DNA of 64,000 nucleotides from Ascidiimonas meishanensis (GTDB lineage Bacteria; Bacteroidota; Bacteroidia; Flavobacteriales; Flavobacteriaceae): NCBI RefSeq assembly GCF_037782385.1, contig NZ_JBBEXD010000001.1:744001-808000 (forward strand), read 5' to 3'. How positions within the stretch are numbered: position 1 is the first letter of the stretch; every line of letters starts with the position of its first letter. This document shows positions 1-9,117 of this stretch, piece by piece. The notes under the pieces are model-generated. The model had not been told where the DNA came from. It was given only the letters and a program-made list of their open reading frames with translations, and made no database searches. The position numbers and the translations under genes were made by a program.

Positions 1-61
1 CTTGTGCAAAAACACTGGTATACACAAATAGGAACATTAATAAAAATCCGATTTTTTTCAT
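1..61 (-). CDS. N-terminus of a secreted protein (partial)
   Basis: Reading leftwards from an ATG at 61, the frame stays open to the window edge and gives 20 residues: MKKIGFLLMFLFVYTSVFAQ. This is a classical signal peptide (two Lys, a hydrophobic stretch, and a SVFAQ-like end that suits signal peptidase I or the common flavobacterial end AQ). The protein is exported; nothing of the mature part lies in the window, so its function cannot be stated. Confidence 0.6.
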   Translation of the reverse strand, partial: MKKIGFLLMFLFVYTSVFAQ

Positions 62-365
62 GGTCTTGTCTTTTTGCAAAAAAAAATTGCTCGTTGGTTG
101 GTTTATGTGATTATTGACTTAAAAAATTTAGGAAATTAGGATTATTAAATTAGTATCGTTTGAATTAAGATTTAATTACAAAAAGAAACGTCTTCTTAAT
201 TTTTCCCTTTTTCATTAAAAATTTAAGATATCCTTAACAATTTCGGAAAAAGCAAGAGTATATACAATAAGTAGCAATCGTAATTCATGAATCTCGTGTA
301 ATTAATAGTTTTTGTAGTAATAAAGCTTACATCATTATAAAGTAAAAGCTTAAAAATCAGTAGTT
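62..365. other. Intergenic, AT-rich, divergent start region
   Basis: 304 bases between the start of the secreted protein at 61 and the end of the peptidase-like gene at 366. It must carry the leftward promoter of the gene starting at 61, but I see no clean TTG-N19-TAnnTTTG. A 12-base palindrome TTTTTGCAAAAA lies at 71-82. No open frame of note. Confidence 0.5.
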
Positions 366-1172
366 TTATAACTGTAAATGAAGATGGTCATCATGTCTTA
401 CTGCCTGGCAGCCATGGAATCTTATTTTTTTACTGGAAAGTCTTAATTTGGTTTTTAGATGTGGTTCTATAAATATTTTGCTCGTGTTGCCATTATTGGC
501 TAATAACTGAACAAGATGTGCGGTGGCTTTAGCATGCAGTGATAGTTTGGAATTTATAGTGCCAAACGTAAGATACTTTGGAAAATCATATTGAAAGTAT
601 CCTTTAGATTTGCAAAAGGCTGTTTGATTAAAGTTTCGCTTAGTAGGTTCTTCAAAAACACCGTACCCACTTACCGAAGGTTTTTGATTAGTAATCACTC
701 CACTTACGTCCCTATAAATAAAAGCCAAGTCTATTTTCTTTCCGTCATTATGACTGAGATGCGGTAACAAAGGAAAACCGTCAAAAAAAGGAAAAGATGC
801 ATCTAAATAGGTTATTTTAATATTCGGATATTGTTTTTGAAATTTTAGTGCTGTTTTTTGAAGTATTTCATGCAATTGTGGTTTTACATAATTACGATTT
901 AAAAGCACGGTGAAGACTGTATGGTAAGTTACCATTGTATTATTTGAAATCTTTTGCCTCCCTGCATATGGAGCTGTAAAAGGAACTAAAAAAAGGGTAA
1001 ATACTACATAAATTGCAAGGAACAGGAATGTTTGTTTTAAACGGTAGTTTCTGCTCTCCTTTTTTAGAATTAAAAGAGAAATTAACCAAAGTATACCCCC
1101 AATCTGAGTAATAGCAGTAAGCAATATGACCAAAAGTAAATGAAATAGAATTTTCAGAAACTTACGTAGCAC
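366..1172 (-). CDS. Membrane-anchored LAS-type zinc peptidase-like protein
   Basis: 268 residues. Two hydrophobic segments near the N-terminus (about residues 5-35 and 46-68) should anchor it in the inner membrane with the rest outside the cytoplasm. The C-terminal half carries the two zinc-site motifs of the LAS/M15/MepA peptidase fold: HLSHNDGKKIDLAF (the H-x6-D type) and, at the very end, HDDHLHLQL (the H-x-x-H-x-H type, compare MepA-like HYDHFHV). Those families cut peptidoglycan peptide bonds, so a cell-wall role is inferred. It is followed 55 bases upstream on the same strand by ccsBA but there is no sign of a functional link. The fold call rests on the two motifs only; the middle of the protein is not recognised. 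Confidence 0.5.
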   Translation of the reverse strand: MLRKFLKILFHLLLVILLTAITQIGGILWLISLLILKKESRNYRLKQTFLFLAIYVVFTLFLVPFTAPYAGRQKISNNTMVTYHTVFTVLLNRNYVKPQLHEILQKTALKFQKQYPNIKITYLDASFPFFDGFPLLPHLSHNDGKKIDLAFIYRDVSGVITNQKPSVSGYGVFEEPTKRNFNQTAFCKSKGYFQYDFPKYLTFGTINSKLSLHAKATAHLVQLLANNGNTSKIFIEPHLKTKLRLSSKKIRFHGCQAVRHDDHLHLQL

Positions 1173-1227
1173 AGTTAGCGTTTTTAGTAAAACGGAAAGT
1201 TTAAATCAATGTTGTTACTTAGGCACC

Positions 1228-4200
1228 CTATGCCGCTTTTTTACCGTAATGAATTCTATATCTCCAATAGCTAAAAGCCCCTAAAGTAATCACAAATGCA
1301 ACACTATACCAAACAAATGAAGGTGTAATCACTTTATCTCCACTGGCATAACTATGCAATCCTGAAAGATAAAAATTTACACCAAAATAGGTCATCATAA
1401 TACTCGCAAAGGCTACAATACTCATAAAATTAAACAACCACCTATTTCTAAGTCCGGGTACCAGACGCATATGCACTACAAAGGCATATACCATAATACT
1501 GATGAGCGCCCAAGTTTCTTTGGGATCCCAACCCCAGTAGCGTCCCCAACTTTCATTGGCCCATTGTCCTCCTAAAAAATTACCAATAGTAAGCATAATT
1601 AACCCTACAGTGAGCGCTAATTCATTAATAATGGTTAATTCTTTAATATTGAGCTCCATTTTAACCTTATTCTTTTTAGTGGTAAGTAGCATCAGCAATA
1701 GCACGGTAATTCCTAATATCATTCCTAAAGTAAAGGGGCCGTAACTACCAACAATCACAGAAACATGAATCATTAACCAGTAACTGTTTAAAACGGGCTG
1801 TAAATTAGCTATAGATGGATCAAGCCAGTTCATATGGGCTCCAAACAAAATAATAGAAGTTACAAATGCTGTTGAAGCAATAGTAAGATCACTTTTTCTT
1901 CCAAAAGCAAGCCCCATAGCCATGGTTGCCCAGGCTACATAAATTACACTTTCATAGGCGTCACTCCAGGGTGCATGCCCACTAATATACCATCTAAAAG
2001 CGAGTCCGGCAGTATGCGCTAAAAACAGTAGCACAATACCTATTTTACAGGCTACTATTAACCATCGAATTACCTTTACATCTTTAAAAATTTGCGCTAT
2101 TATAGCCAGAAACATAACAATGCCTATAACCATAAACCAGACCAATAGCATCTCAAAGATATTGACCTTATTGTATAAAATTTCTGCTTTTATTTTGTTT
2201 TCTGATGGCATTACCTCTGCTCCTATTTTCAATTGATTTTGCTTAAAAGCATCCACCAATTTATTAGAGGTATTATAATCTCCCATTGCTTTTGATCTCT
2301 GCAAAGACATTAAATAAAAACGCAGCGATTTATCAATAAAATTAGCATATAGTGAATCCTGAATAGGGTATTTTCCGCCCTTATACTCCACTGCAGAAAT
2401 CCATTTATTATTTTCATTATCTGGCAATGGATAAATTTTTAAAATTTCTCCTGAAAAAGCACGATTTAGCAAGCCTAGTTTCAAATCAAATTCTCTAAAA
2501 CCTTTCTGGAATTGATTGGGAGTATTAGTGGCGTATGCACTCTCCAGATAAGGGGCAAGTTTATAGTTTCCGGAGTTGTCAAAGAAATCTGTTGCTTTTA
2601 CAAATTTCTGTCCGTTTGGCACCCCTATAATTTTTCGAATACTATCATTCTTTTTGGTGATGTATATAAAATCTACATTATACCATGCAGAAGGACTTTG
2701 AATCATGGATAGGAATACCTGTACGGCATCCATATCATTATAGGTATTTTGCTTACTAATCTTTCTTACTAGTTCTGAAGCAAACGTATGAAGCGGTTTC
2801 ATTCTACCTCCATCATCCTGAATAACTAAGGTTCCAAACTTTTCTGCATGTTCTTTAGAAACCAACGTTCTTTTTAGTACCGCAGCTACTTCTTCTTTCG
2901 TAGGAAGTGAAGTTTCCGATTTGTGATCGTGTCCATCTCCTTCGCTATGCTCTTGCACGTCTTGGCCTGCCACATTAAAAGTGAACATTAATAGCGTAAT
3001 TACAGAGAGTGCTGCTTTTTTTGCTTTCACTTTCTCAAGAGATTTTGCCAAGTCTTTAAAGCGGGTTTTTCCATAAAACATAATTCCCAATAGGCCTATA
3101 TAAAGAAGAAAATATCCAATATAGGTAATCCAAGTTCCCCAAAAGTCATGATTTACAGAAAGTACTGTTCCTTTTTCATCTGGGGAGAAAGATGCCTGAA
3201 AAAAACGATACCCTTGATGATCTAAAACATGATTCATAAAGATGTCATAGTCAAAAGACCTTTCATCTTCTACAGTTACCTTACTCATATATGAAGAATA
3301 CCCACGTTCTGTACCAGGATATTTTTCTGCTATAAAGTCATTTAATTTAATTGCGAAAGGTAATTCTTTGCGTTCTGAACCGTATGTAAGATAAAAATCT
3401 AGTACCTCCATCTTTACTTGCTTTGGTTCTGAAGCCGTACCCTGGCCACCCAGTAATTTCACTTCTTGCTTTTCATTTCCGGCAGCAATTTCAACAATCA
3501 AAGCATCCAGATCATTCTCTGTTTGTTCATTCAAAGGAATTTGAACTACGTCATACCTGCCCTTAATTACGGGTTCTGGCATTACAAACTGCATGCCAGC
3601 GGTATTGTATAAAGAACGTAACATTAATGGCTGTACACTATCTTTTACCACTGCGCCTTTAAACTGGTCTGCCATGCGCATAAAGTCACCTTCAAATGGA
3701 GATTCTAGTGTATATATGGAATCTTTTGTATTGATATTAATGGCTCCAGGAGTAGGCTTATTGAGTGCGAAAAGTACGTTGTGAATACTTGCTACTTCAC
3801 CACTTTTGAGGTAATGATCGTGTCTTGATCCATCACCTGCTTCTACTATTTTTAGATATTCTAAACCATTTTCGTCAGGTATCAGTCCTTCCTTGGCATG
3901 TGCCAAAAAGCCTTTGTAGGATACTGAAAATGGTAAACCATTAAATTCTGAATCCCAAGGTAGCGAAGCATCCATTCCTTCCGGTGTTACTAAGATTTTA
4001 TCTTTTAAAACCTTTCTTCTGGGTTCTCCGTTAATTTCTCCATCTGCAAATACGGTTAAATACGTTTCCTGTGAGTAGAAAACATTTTCTGTTTCGCCCT
4101 CGCGTATTGGCATCATGCCTTCATAACTAATATAACGGGTAACAAATGCACCTAATAATATCAAGATAAATGAAAGGTGTATGGTAAGTACAGCCCATTT

Positions 4201-4425
4201 CTCTTTTTTATAAAGCCGGTATCTAAAAATATTTCCTGAGAAATTAATAACAAAAAATACCATAATGGTTTCAAACCACCAAGCGTTATAAATCCAGATG
4301 CGAGCCGTCTCAGTACTGTATTCGTTTTCAACAAATGTGCCAATACCCATAGCGACAGCGAATGATACAAATAGAAAAGCCATTAATTTGGTGGAAAAGA
4401 AAATCTTCTTGAGAGAATCAGTCAT
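1228..4425 (-). CDS. ccsBA: ResB-CcsA fusion, cytochrome c biogenesis (system II)
   Basis: About 1065 residues starting at the ATG at 4425 (MTDSLKKIFFS...); an in-frame ATG further upstream at 4521 would add 32 polar residues before the first membrane segment and is less likely. The N-terminal half is ResB-like: membrane helices around the start, then a long periplasmic domain. The C-terminal half is CcsA with many helices and the heme-handling WWD motif WGRYWGWDPKETWAL. Together these deliver heme across the membrane and attach it to CxxCH motifs of apocytochromes c. The fusion is normal for Bacteroidota. A second signal-like hydrophobic segment followed by a His/Asp-rich stretch (GDGHDH) sits between the halves. 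Confidence 0.93.
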   Translation of the reverse strand: MTDSLKKIFFSTKLMAFLFVSFAVAMGIGTFVENEYSTETARIWIYNAWWFETIMVFFVINFSGNIFRYRLYKKEKWAVLTIHLSFILILLGAFVTRYISYEGMMPIREGETENVFYSQETYLTVFADGEINGEPRRKVLKDKILVTPEGMDASLPWDSEFNGLPFSVSYKGFLAHAKEGLIPDENGLEYLKIVEAGDGSRHDHYLKSGEVASIHNVLFALNKPTPGAININTKDSIYTLESPFEGDFMRMADQFKGAVVKDSVQPLMLRSLYNTAGMQFVMPEPVIKGRYDVVQIPLNEQTENDLDALIVEIAAGNEKQEVKLLGGQGTASEPKQVKMEVLDFYLTYGSERKELPFAIKLNDFIAEKYPGTERGYSSYMSKVTVEDERSFDYDIFMNHVLDHQGYRFFQASFSPDEKGTVLSVNHDFWGTWITYIGYFLLYIGLLGIMFYGKTRFKDLAKSLEKVKAKKAALSVITLLMFTFNVAGQDVQEHSEGDGHDHKSETSLPTKEEVAAVLKRTLVSKEHAEKFGTLVIQDDGGRMKPLHTFASELVRKISKQNTYNDMDAVQVFLSMIQSPSAWYNVDFIYITKKNDSIRKIIGVPNGQKFVKATDFFDNSGNYKLAPYLESAYATNTPNQFQKGFREFDLKLGLLNRAFSGEILKIYPLPDNENNKWISAVEYKGGKYPIQDSLYANFIDKSLRFYLMSLQRSKAMGDYNTSNKLVDAFKQNQLKIGAEVMPSENKIKAEILYNKVNIFEMLLVWFMVIGIVMFLAIIAQIFKDVKVIRWLIVACKIGIVLLFLAHTAGLAFRWYISGHAPWSDAYESVIYVAWATMAMGLAFGRKSDLTIASTAFVTSIILFGAHMNWLDPSIANLQPVLNSYWLMIHVSVIVGSYGPFTLGMILGITVLLLMLLTTKKNKVKMELNIKELTIINELALTVGLIMLTIGNFLGGQWANESWGRYWGWDPKETWALISIMVYAFVVHMRLVPGLRNRWLFNFMSIVAFASIMMTYFGVNFYLSGLHSYASGDKVITPSFVWYSVAFVITLGAFSYWRYRIHYGKKAA

Positions 4426-4708
4426 TACAGCGTTGATTTTTGATAAACAAAAATATGAGTGCAAAAATACAGTGTTTTTCTCTTTTAAAAGCACAAAGCG
4501 ACGGCATTCTAGCTTCAACAATTGTTAATATTTTCTAAAGTAATCTTAGTTATTAAAAAAGCGGGGCTAATGATTCAAATCTAGACACCAAATTAAAAGC
4601 AAGGGCCATTCATTTCATTCTAAATGTTGCTGTCACCTCATAAATGGAATCATTTAAGGCCTGTTATTTCACATAGTGAACAATGTTAAAAATGATTATT
4701 TTAGCAAC

Positions 4709-5473
4709 ATGATAAAAGTAGTTGTATTTGGTAATGGTAATATGGCGTGGCATTTATGCAACGTATTTAAAAACAACCAAACTGTTGAAGTAATACAACA
4801 TTATCACTACCAAAAGCGAAATAGTAGCTTTGAGGGTTTCAAAATTCCATTTATTAACGATCTTCATAAACTTCAAAAAGCAGATTTCTATCTTCTAGCT
4901 ATATCAGATGATGTAGTTAAGAAATTTAGTAGTCAACTACCCCTTTTAGAAGGAATTGTAATGCATACTTCTGGTGCGCTCTCTATAGATCAATTGCATC
5001 CCAAAAACCGGAATGGTGTTTTTTATCCCTTACAAACTTTAAGTAAAGGAAAGGAAGTAGATTTTTCACAGATACCTATTTGTATTGAAGCAAGCAATGA
5101 AAGAGATCTACAAGCTATAAAAGAGCTGGCAAGTGCCATTTCTCAAACCTATGAAGAAATCACCAGCGAAAAACGAAGTGCTTTACATCTAGCCGCGGTT
5201 TATGTAAATAACTTTGTGAATCATTTATATCAAGAAGCCTATCAAATATGTGAGGAGCATCAGGTAAATACAAGTTTATTAGATTCACTTATTATAGAAA
5301 CTGCACAAAAAGTGATTCAGACCTCTCCCGAAGAAGCACAAACGGGGCCTGCCAAACGGGGAGACTATCAAACTATAAAAAAGCATTTATCCATGCTTTC
5401 ACAATCCCAAAAAAAAATTTATAAAACCTTATCAGAATCGTTATTAAAAAAGTATGGAAGAGAAGAGTTATAA
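4709..5473 (+). CDS. DUF2520 Rossmann-fold NADP-binding protein
   Basis: About 254 residues from the ATG at 4709 (MIKVVVFGNGNMAWHL); the 11 residues available upstream precede the dinucleotide-binding strand and are probably not translated. GxGxMA fingerprint of an F420/ProC-type Rossmann domain at the N-terminus, and a helical DUF2520 domain after residue ~125, as in 6-phosphogluconate-dehydrogenase-like proteins. Substrate unknown. The end overlaps kdsC by 20 bases; this pairing is common in flavobacteria, so it is the first gene of the operon to 9017. Confidence 0.85.
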   Translation: MIKVVVFGNGNMAWHLCNVFKNNQTVEVIQHYHYQKRNSSFEGFKIPFINDLHKLQKADFYLLAISDDVVKKFSSQLPLLEGIVMHTSGALSIDQLHPKNRNGVFYPLQTLSKGKEVDFSQIPICIEASNERDLQAIKELASAISQTYEEITSEKRSALHLAAVYVNNFVNHLYQEAYQICEEHQVNTSLLDSLIIETAQKVIQTSPEEAQTGPAKRGDYQTIKKHLSMLSQSQKKIYKTLSESLLKKYGREEL

Positions 5474-5984
5474 AGAATACCTGGAACATATTACCACCTT
5501 TGTTTTTGATGTAGATGGGGTTCTTACCGATGGAACCATTGTAGTAACTACAGATGGACAAATGCTTAGAAACATGAACATTAAAGATGGTTATGCTTTA
5601 AAAACAGCGATTCAAAAAGGATATAATGTTTGTATTATTTCTGGGGGCACCAATGAAGGTGTGCGAGCACGATTAAGGGGCTTAGGTATTACCGACATCT
5701 ATTTGGGAGCAAGCCATAAAACTGATCAATTAGACGAGTATTTTGACGTGTATGATATAAAACCAGAAAATGTATTGTATATGGGAGATGATATTCCCGA
5801 TATTCCAGCTATGAAAATGGTTGGATTACCATGTTGCCCTCAAGATGCTGTGGTAGAGATTAAAGAAATTAGTAAGTATGTGTCACATAAAAATGGCGGA
5901 AAAGGTTGTGTACGAGATGTTATTGAACAAGTTCTTAAGGTTCAGGAAAAATGGAATGAAAACTATGAGGCTCGCTATGATTAA
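5454..5984 (+). CDS. kdsC: 3-deoxy-D-manno-octulosonate 8-phosphate phosphatase (HAD-IIIA)
   Basis: 176 residues, the usual size for KdsC. HAD motif I FVFDVDGVLTDG, motif II Ser in SGGTNEG, the basic residue in the ASHKTDQL stretch, and motif IV YMGDDIPDIPAM are all present. It removes phosphate from KDO-8-P, giving KDO for lipopolysaccharide inner core. Overlaps the DUF2520 gene by 20 bases and is followed after 21 bases by the prenyltransferase, so the three are probably co-transcribed. Confidence 0.92.
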   Translation: MEEKSYKEYLEHITTFVFDVDGVLTDGTIVVTTDGQMLRNMNIKDGYALKTAIQKGYNVCIISGGTNEGVRARLRGLGITDIYLGASHKTDQLDEYFDVYDIKPENVLYMGDDIPDIPAMKMVGLPCCPQDAVVEIKEISKYVSHKNGGKGCVRDVIEQVLKVQEKWNENYEARYD

Positions 5985-6005
5985 TTAAAAGAAATTACGC
6001 GTACT

Positions 6006-6926
6006 ATGCATTTCCTATATCTTATCCGTTACAAAAATTTACTCATTATTGGGTTAACCCAATGGTTGTTTAAATGGATATTAATTGATTTGTTTTTTAA
6101 AAATTCTGCGTTGAGTAATACCAGGTTTATATACTTAATACTGGCTACTATTTGTATTGCCGCTGCTGGTAACATTATTAATGACATACAGGATGTTTCC
6201 ATAGACCGTATTAACAAGCCTGAGAAAGTGATTATTGGAAAAAAAATTTCTGAAAAAACAGCTAATTGGTTCTATATCTTATTGAATATAATAGGTGTTG
6301 CATTAGGGTTTTATGTAGCTAGTGTAGTAGATAAATCTAGTTTTGCTGTACTTTTTGTTTTAATTTCTGGCCTGCTTTATTACTACTCAGTAAGCTTAAA
6401 AAAAGTCCCTTTAGCAGGTAATATACTTATTTCAATATTGGTAGCTCTCACCGTTTTAATTGTTGGCATCTTTACCCTCTTACCCATTATATCAGATGCA
6501 AATCAATTTTTAGTGAAATACGTTTTTAAGATTTTATTCTGGTACAGTTGTTTCGCTTTTTATATAAATTTATTACGAGAGCTTATAAAAGATATTGAAG
6601 ATGTAAATGGAGACTATACTGGTGGAGTTATCTCTATTCCAATTGTTATTGGTAAGAAACGAACTGTAAAGTTGGTAAGCATACTTTCTATCCTGCCCTG
6701 TTCGGCTTTGTTTTTTGTGGTTTATGAATATCTTTATTCCTATCCTTTTCTTAATATTTATTTATTATTTGCTATTATGGGGCCTTTGCTCTATGTATCA
6801 ATTACCGCATGGAGTGCAAAAAAGAAAAAAGAGTATACCAGGCTTAGCACCTTATTAAAATTAATTATGGTGCTTGGTGTTTTATCAATAATAGTAGTTA
6901 GATACACTTTATTCCAGAAATTATAA
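6006..6926 (+). CDS. UbiA-family prenyltransferase (GGGP synthase-like)
   Basis: 306 residues with about eight membrane helices. Both Asp-rich motifs of UbiA enzymes are visible: NDIQDVSIDRINKP near residues 59-72 and DIEDVNGD near residues 196-203, which bind Mg-diphosphate. In Bacteroidota this relative is usually called geranylgeranylglycerol-phosphate geranylgeranyltransferase; the true lipid product is not certain. Its stop codon overlaps the start of maf by one base, which indicates translational coupling. Confidence 0.82.
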   Translation: MHFLYLIRYKNLLIIGLTQWLFKWILIDLFFKNSALSNTRFIYLILATICIAAAGNIINDIQDVSIDRINKPEKVIIGKKISEKTANWFYILLNIIGVALGFYVASVVDKSSFAVLFVLISGLLYYYSVSLKKVPLAGNILISILVALTVLIVGIFTLLPIISDANQFLVKYVFKILFWYSCFAFYINLLRELIKDIEDVNGDYTGGVISIPIVIGKKRTVKLVSILSILPCSALFFVVYEYLYSYPFLNIYLLFAIMGPLLYVSITAWSAKKKKEYTRLSTLLKLIMVLGVLSIIVVRYTLFQKL

Positions 6927-7513
6927 TGCTTTCAACCATTCTTAAAGATTATCATTTGATTCTTGCCTCTGGCTCTCCAAGAAGACAACAATTTTTTAAA
7001 GACCTAGGACTTCCCTTTGAGATAAGGTTAAAACCTATTGATGAAATATACCCATTGCACCTTAAACGAGCTGAGATTAGCGATTATCTCTCTAAACTTA
7101 AATCTGAAGCATTCAAGGGTGATCTTAAAAAAAATGAAATTTTAATTACCTCAGATACTATTGTATGGCATCAAGAAAAAGCATTAGGCAAACCAGCAGA
7201 TGAAGCAGAAGCCTTTAAAATGATTCAATCCTTATCTGGCGGTGTACATGAAGTAATTACCTCTGTTAGTTTTACAACACCCCAAAATCAAATTACCAAA
7301 CATGCTATTACAAAAGTCTATTTTAAAGAACTTTCCAGTGAAGAGATACTTTATTACATCAAAAACTTTCAACCATTTGATAAGGCGGGGGGTTATGGAA
7401 TACAAGAATGGATAGGATACATTGGCATACACAAGATAGAAGGTAGTTATTTCAACGTTATGGGGCTGCCCTTGCATCTTGTTTATAAAACGTTAATAGC
7501 CATGGTTTCTTAA
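6926..7513 (+). CDS. maf: Maf-type nucleoside triphosphate pyrophosphatase
   Basis: 195 residues. N-terminal LILASGSPRRQQFF is the Maf signature; TSDTIVWH carries the catalytic Asp (the usual TaDTvV), and FDKAGGYGIQEW with the following KIEGSYFNVMGLP are the other conserved blocks. The enzyme hydrolyses non-canonical dTTP/UTP-like nucleotides. Starts on the last base of the prenyltransferase stop region, inside the operon. Confidence 0.92.
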   Translation: MLSTILKDYHLILASGSPRRQQFFKDLGLPFEIRLKPIDEIYPLHLKRAEISDYLSKLKSEAFKGDLKKNEILITSDTIVWHQEKALGKPADEAEAFKMIQSLSGGVHEVITSVSFTTPQNQITKHAITKVYFKELSSEEILYYIKNFQPFDKAGGYGIQEWIGYIGIHKIEGSYFNVMGLPLHLVYKTLIAMVS

Positions 7514-7546
7514 TATAGTTTTTTTAATTTCACCTAAATAAATGCT

Positions 7547-8485
7547 ATGAAACTTAAAATACATATACCTATAGTTGCTGTTTTAGCAGCTAGTTTAGCT
7601 ATAGGGTGCAGTCAGAAAAATAATACCCCAGACCGCAAGGAAATTGCCCCTACCACACTTATTCCTGAAATAGAAAAAAGAACTATCCCCAAAGAGTTTT
7701 CTGATTATTGGTATAGGGGAAAAGCAGAAATTACGTCTTATGAATTAACTCAAGCGAGATATGGAGAGCTGAGAGAAGGGACTGCAGTATTTGTATTTGT
7801 CACAGAAGATTTTTTACGAGAAAAACAAGTAAAAGCAGACCAGAAAGACCCTGATAATATTCCGGTTTTGAAATTGAATACTACTAAAAATTTTCTTACA
7901 GGCATTTACCCTTATTCAATTATGACAAGTACCTTCTATCCGGTAAAAGATAAAAAACATGCTATTAAAATATCCAATTCAGTACAGGAGTGGTGCGGAC
8001 ATGTATATGCACAATTGAACAATAGGGATAATTTTGAAATTATGGCACATTCATATTTTCAAAGCGAAGCGGATCAAGAGTTTGAAGTAGAAAAAAGCTA
8101 TCTTGAAAACGAATTTTGGACACAAATACGTTTGAATCCAGAAGAGCTTCCAACTGGAAATATTGAAGTGATTCCTTCTTTTGAATATCTACGCCTAAGA
8201 CATATTGATTTTAGAGCTTATCAAGCCAATGCTTTTATTTCCAAAAGTGATTCAAATACTATTTACACACTAAATTATCCAAATTTGAAGCGAACCCTTA
8301 AAATAGAATTTACCAATAATTTCCCTTATGCTATTGAAGGTTGGGAAGAAACGTTTACCAGTGGTTTTGGTGCCGATGCAAAGCAACTAACCACCAAGGG
8401 CATTAAAAAAAGCCGGATAAAATCTGCTTATTGGCAAAAAAACTCAAATGTTGATGTACATTTACGCGATAGTTTAGGTATTTAA
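7547..8485 (+). CDS. Predicted lipoprotein of unknown function
   Basis: 312 residues beginning with a short signal ending in the lipobox ASLAIGC (Cys21), so it is lipid-anchored in the envelope. The mature part is a mixed alpha/beta protein rich in charged residues, with WCGHVYAQL as its most distinctive stretch. I recognise it only as a protein often found beside maf in flavobacteria, without a known role. Lies 33 bases after maf and 1 base before mscS, hence in the same transcript. Confidence 0.75.
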   Translation: MKLKIHIPIVAVLAASLAIGCSQKNNTPDRKEIAPTTLIPEIEKRTIPKEFSDYWYRGKAEITSYELTQARYGELREGTAVFVFVTEDFLREKQVKADQKDPDNIPVLKLNTTKNFLTGIYPYSIMTSTFYPVKDKKHAIKISNSVQEWCGHVYAQLNNRDNFEIMAHSYFQSEADQEFEVEKSYLENEFWTQIRLNPEELPTGNIEVIPSFEYLRLRHIDFRAYQANAFISKSDSNTIYTLNYPNLKRTLKIEFTNNFPYAIEGWEETFTSGFGADAKQLTTKGIKKSRIKSAYWQKNSNVDVHLRDSLGI

Positions 8486-8486
8486 A

Positions 8487-9017
8487 ATGAAAGAATTTCT
8501 AATAGCTCATTATGATGCACTTATTAAAAGTGCTATCACCATTGTTTGGTTAATTCTTATTCGGCTAGTAGCAGACAAATCTATTAGAAGAGTAGGAAAA
8601 ATTAGCGATATCAATCAAGTACGTACCCGGTTGATTATCAAATATGTTAATGCTGGTATTATTCTTATTGCTATTGCTACATTAAGCTTTATCTGGAGCG
8701 TTGACTTTAAGGAAATTGGATTACTTTTTTCTTCTATCTTCGCCATTCTTGGGGTTGCACTGTTTGCCCAATGGTCTATTCTGAGTAATATCACTGCGGG
8801 AATTATTCTTTTCTTTTCTTTCCCGTTCAAAATAGGAGATTGCATTCGTATTCAAGATAAGGACTTTCCCACGGAAGCCATAATAGAAGATATAAAAGCA
8901 TTTCACCTTATTTTAAAAACGCAAGATGGAGAGATTGTTACCTACCCTAACAACCTTATTTTACAAAAAGGAGTATCAATTATCCAAAAATATAATGGAG
9001 GTGAAGGAGGTCAATAA
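8487..9017 (+). CDS. Small mechanosensitive channel (MscS family)
   Basis: 176 residues: two to three N-terminal helices, the glycine/alanine-rich pore helix region (ILGVALFAQWSILSNITAG), then the FPFKIGDCIRI beta-domain start that is diagnostic of MscS. It is shorter than E. coli MscS (286) because the C-terminal alpha/beta domain is truncated to the end of the beta-domain, a form common in this phylum. Protects against osmotic down-shock. Last gene of the operon. Confidence 0.85.
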   Translation: MKEFLIAHYDALIKSAITIVWLILIRLVADKSIRRVGKISDINQVRTRLIIKYVNAGIILIAIATLSFIWSVDFKEIGLLFSSIFAILGVALFAQWSILSNITAGIILFFSFPFKIGDCIRIQDKDFPTEAIIEDIKAFHLILKTQDGEIVTYPNNLILQKGVSIIQKYNGGEGGQ

Positions 9018-9085
9018 TTTTTCTATCTAAACCTAACTGCTTGTTAAAGAATCTTTAAAACCATTAGGTTGGTAGTGATTCTTAG

Positions 9086-9093
9086 TATATTTG
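9086..9093 (+). promoter_or_regulatory. Possible -7 element upstream of the PIG-L gene
   Basis: TATATTTG fits the flavobacterial -7 consensus TAnnTTTG and lies 24 bases before the ATG at 9118. The nearest TTG (9069-9071) is only 14 bases upstream, shorter than the usual 17-23, so the -33 part is weak. Confidence 0.35.
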
Positions 9094-9117
9094 ACTTTAT
9101 CTAAATAAAACTCCAAA

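Noticed and set aside
4426..4521. Extra 32 N-terminal residues of CcsBA
   Set aside because: Polar and Cys/Phe-rich stretch unlike the family; ATG at 4425 gives the normal start.
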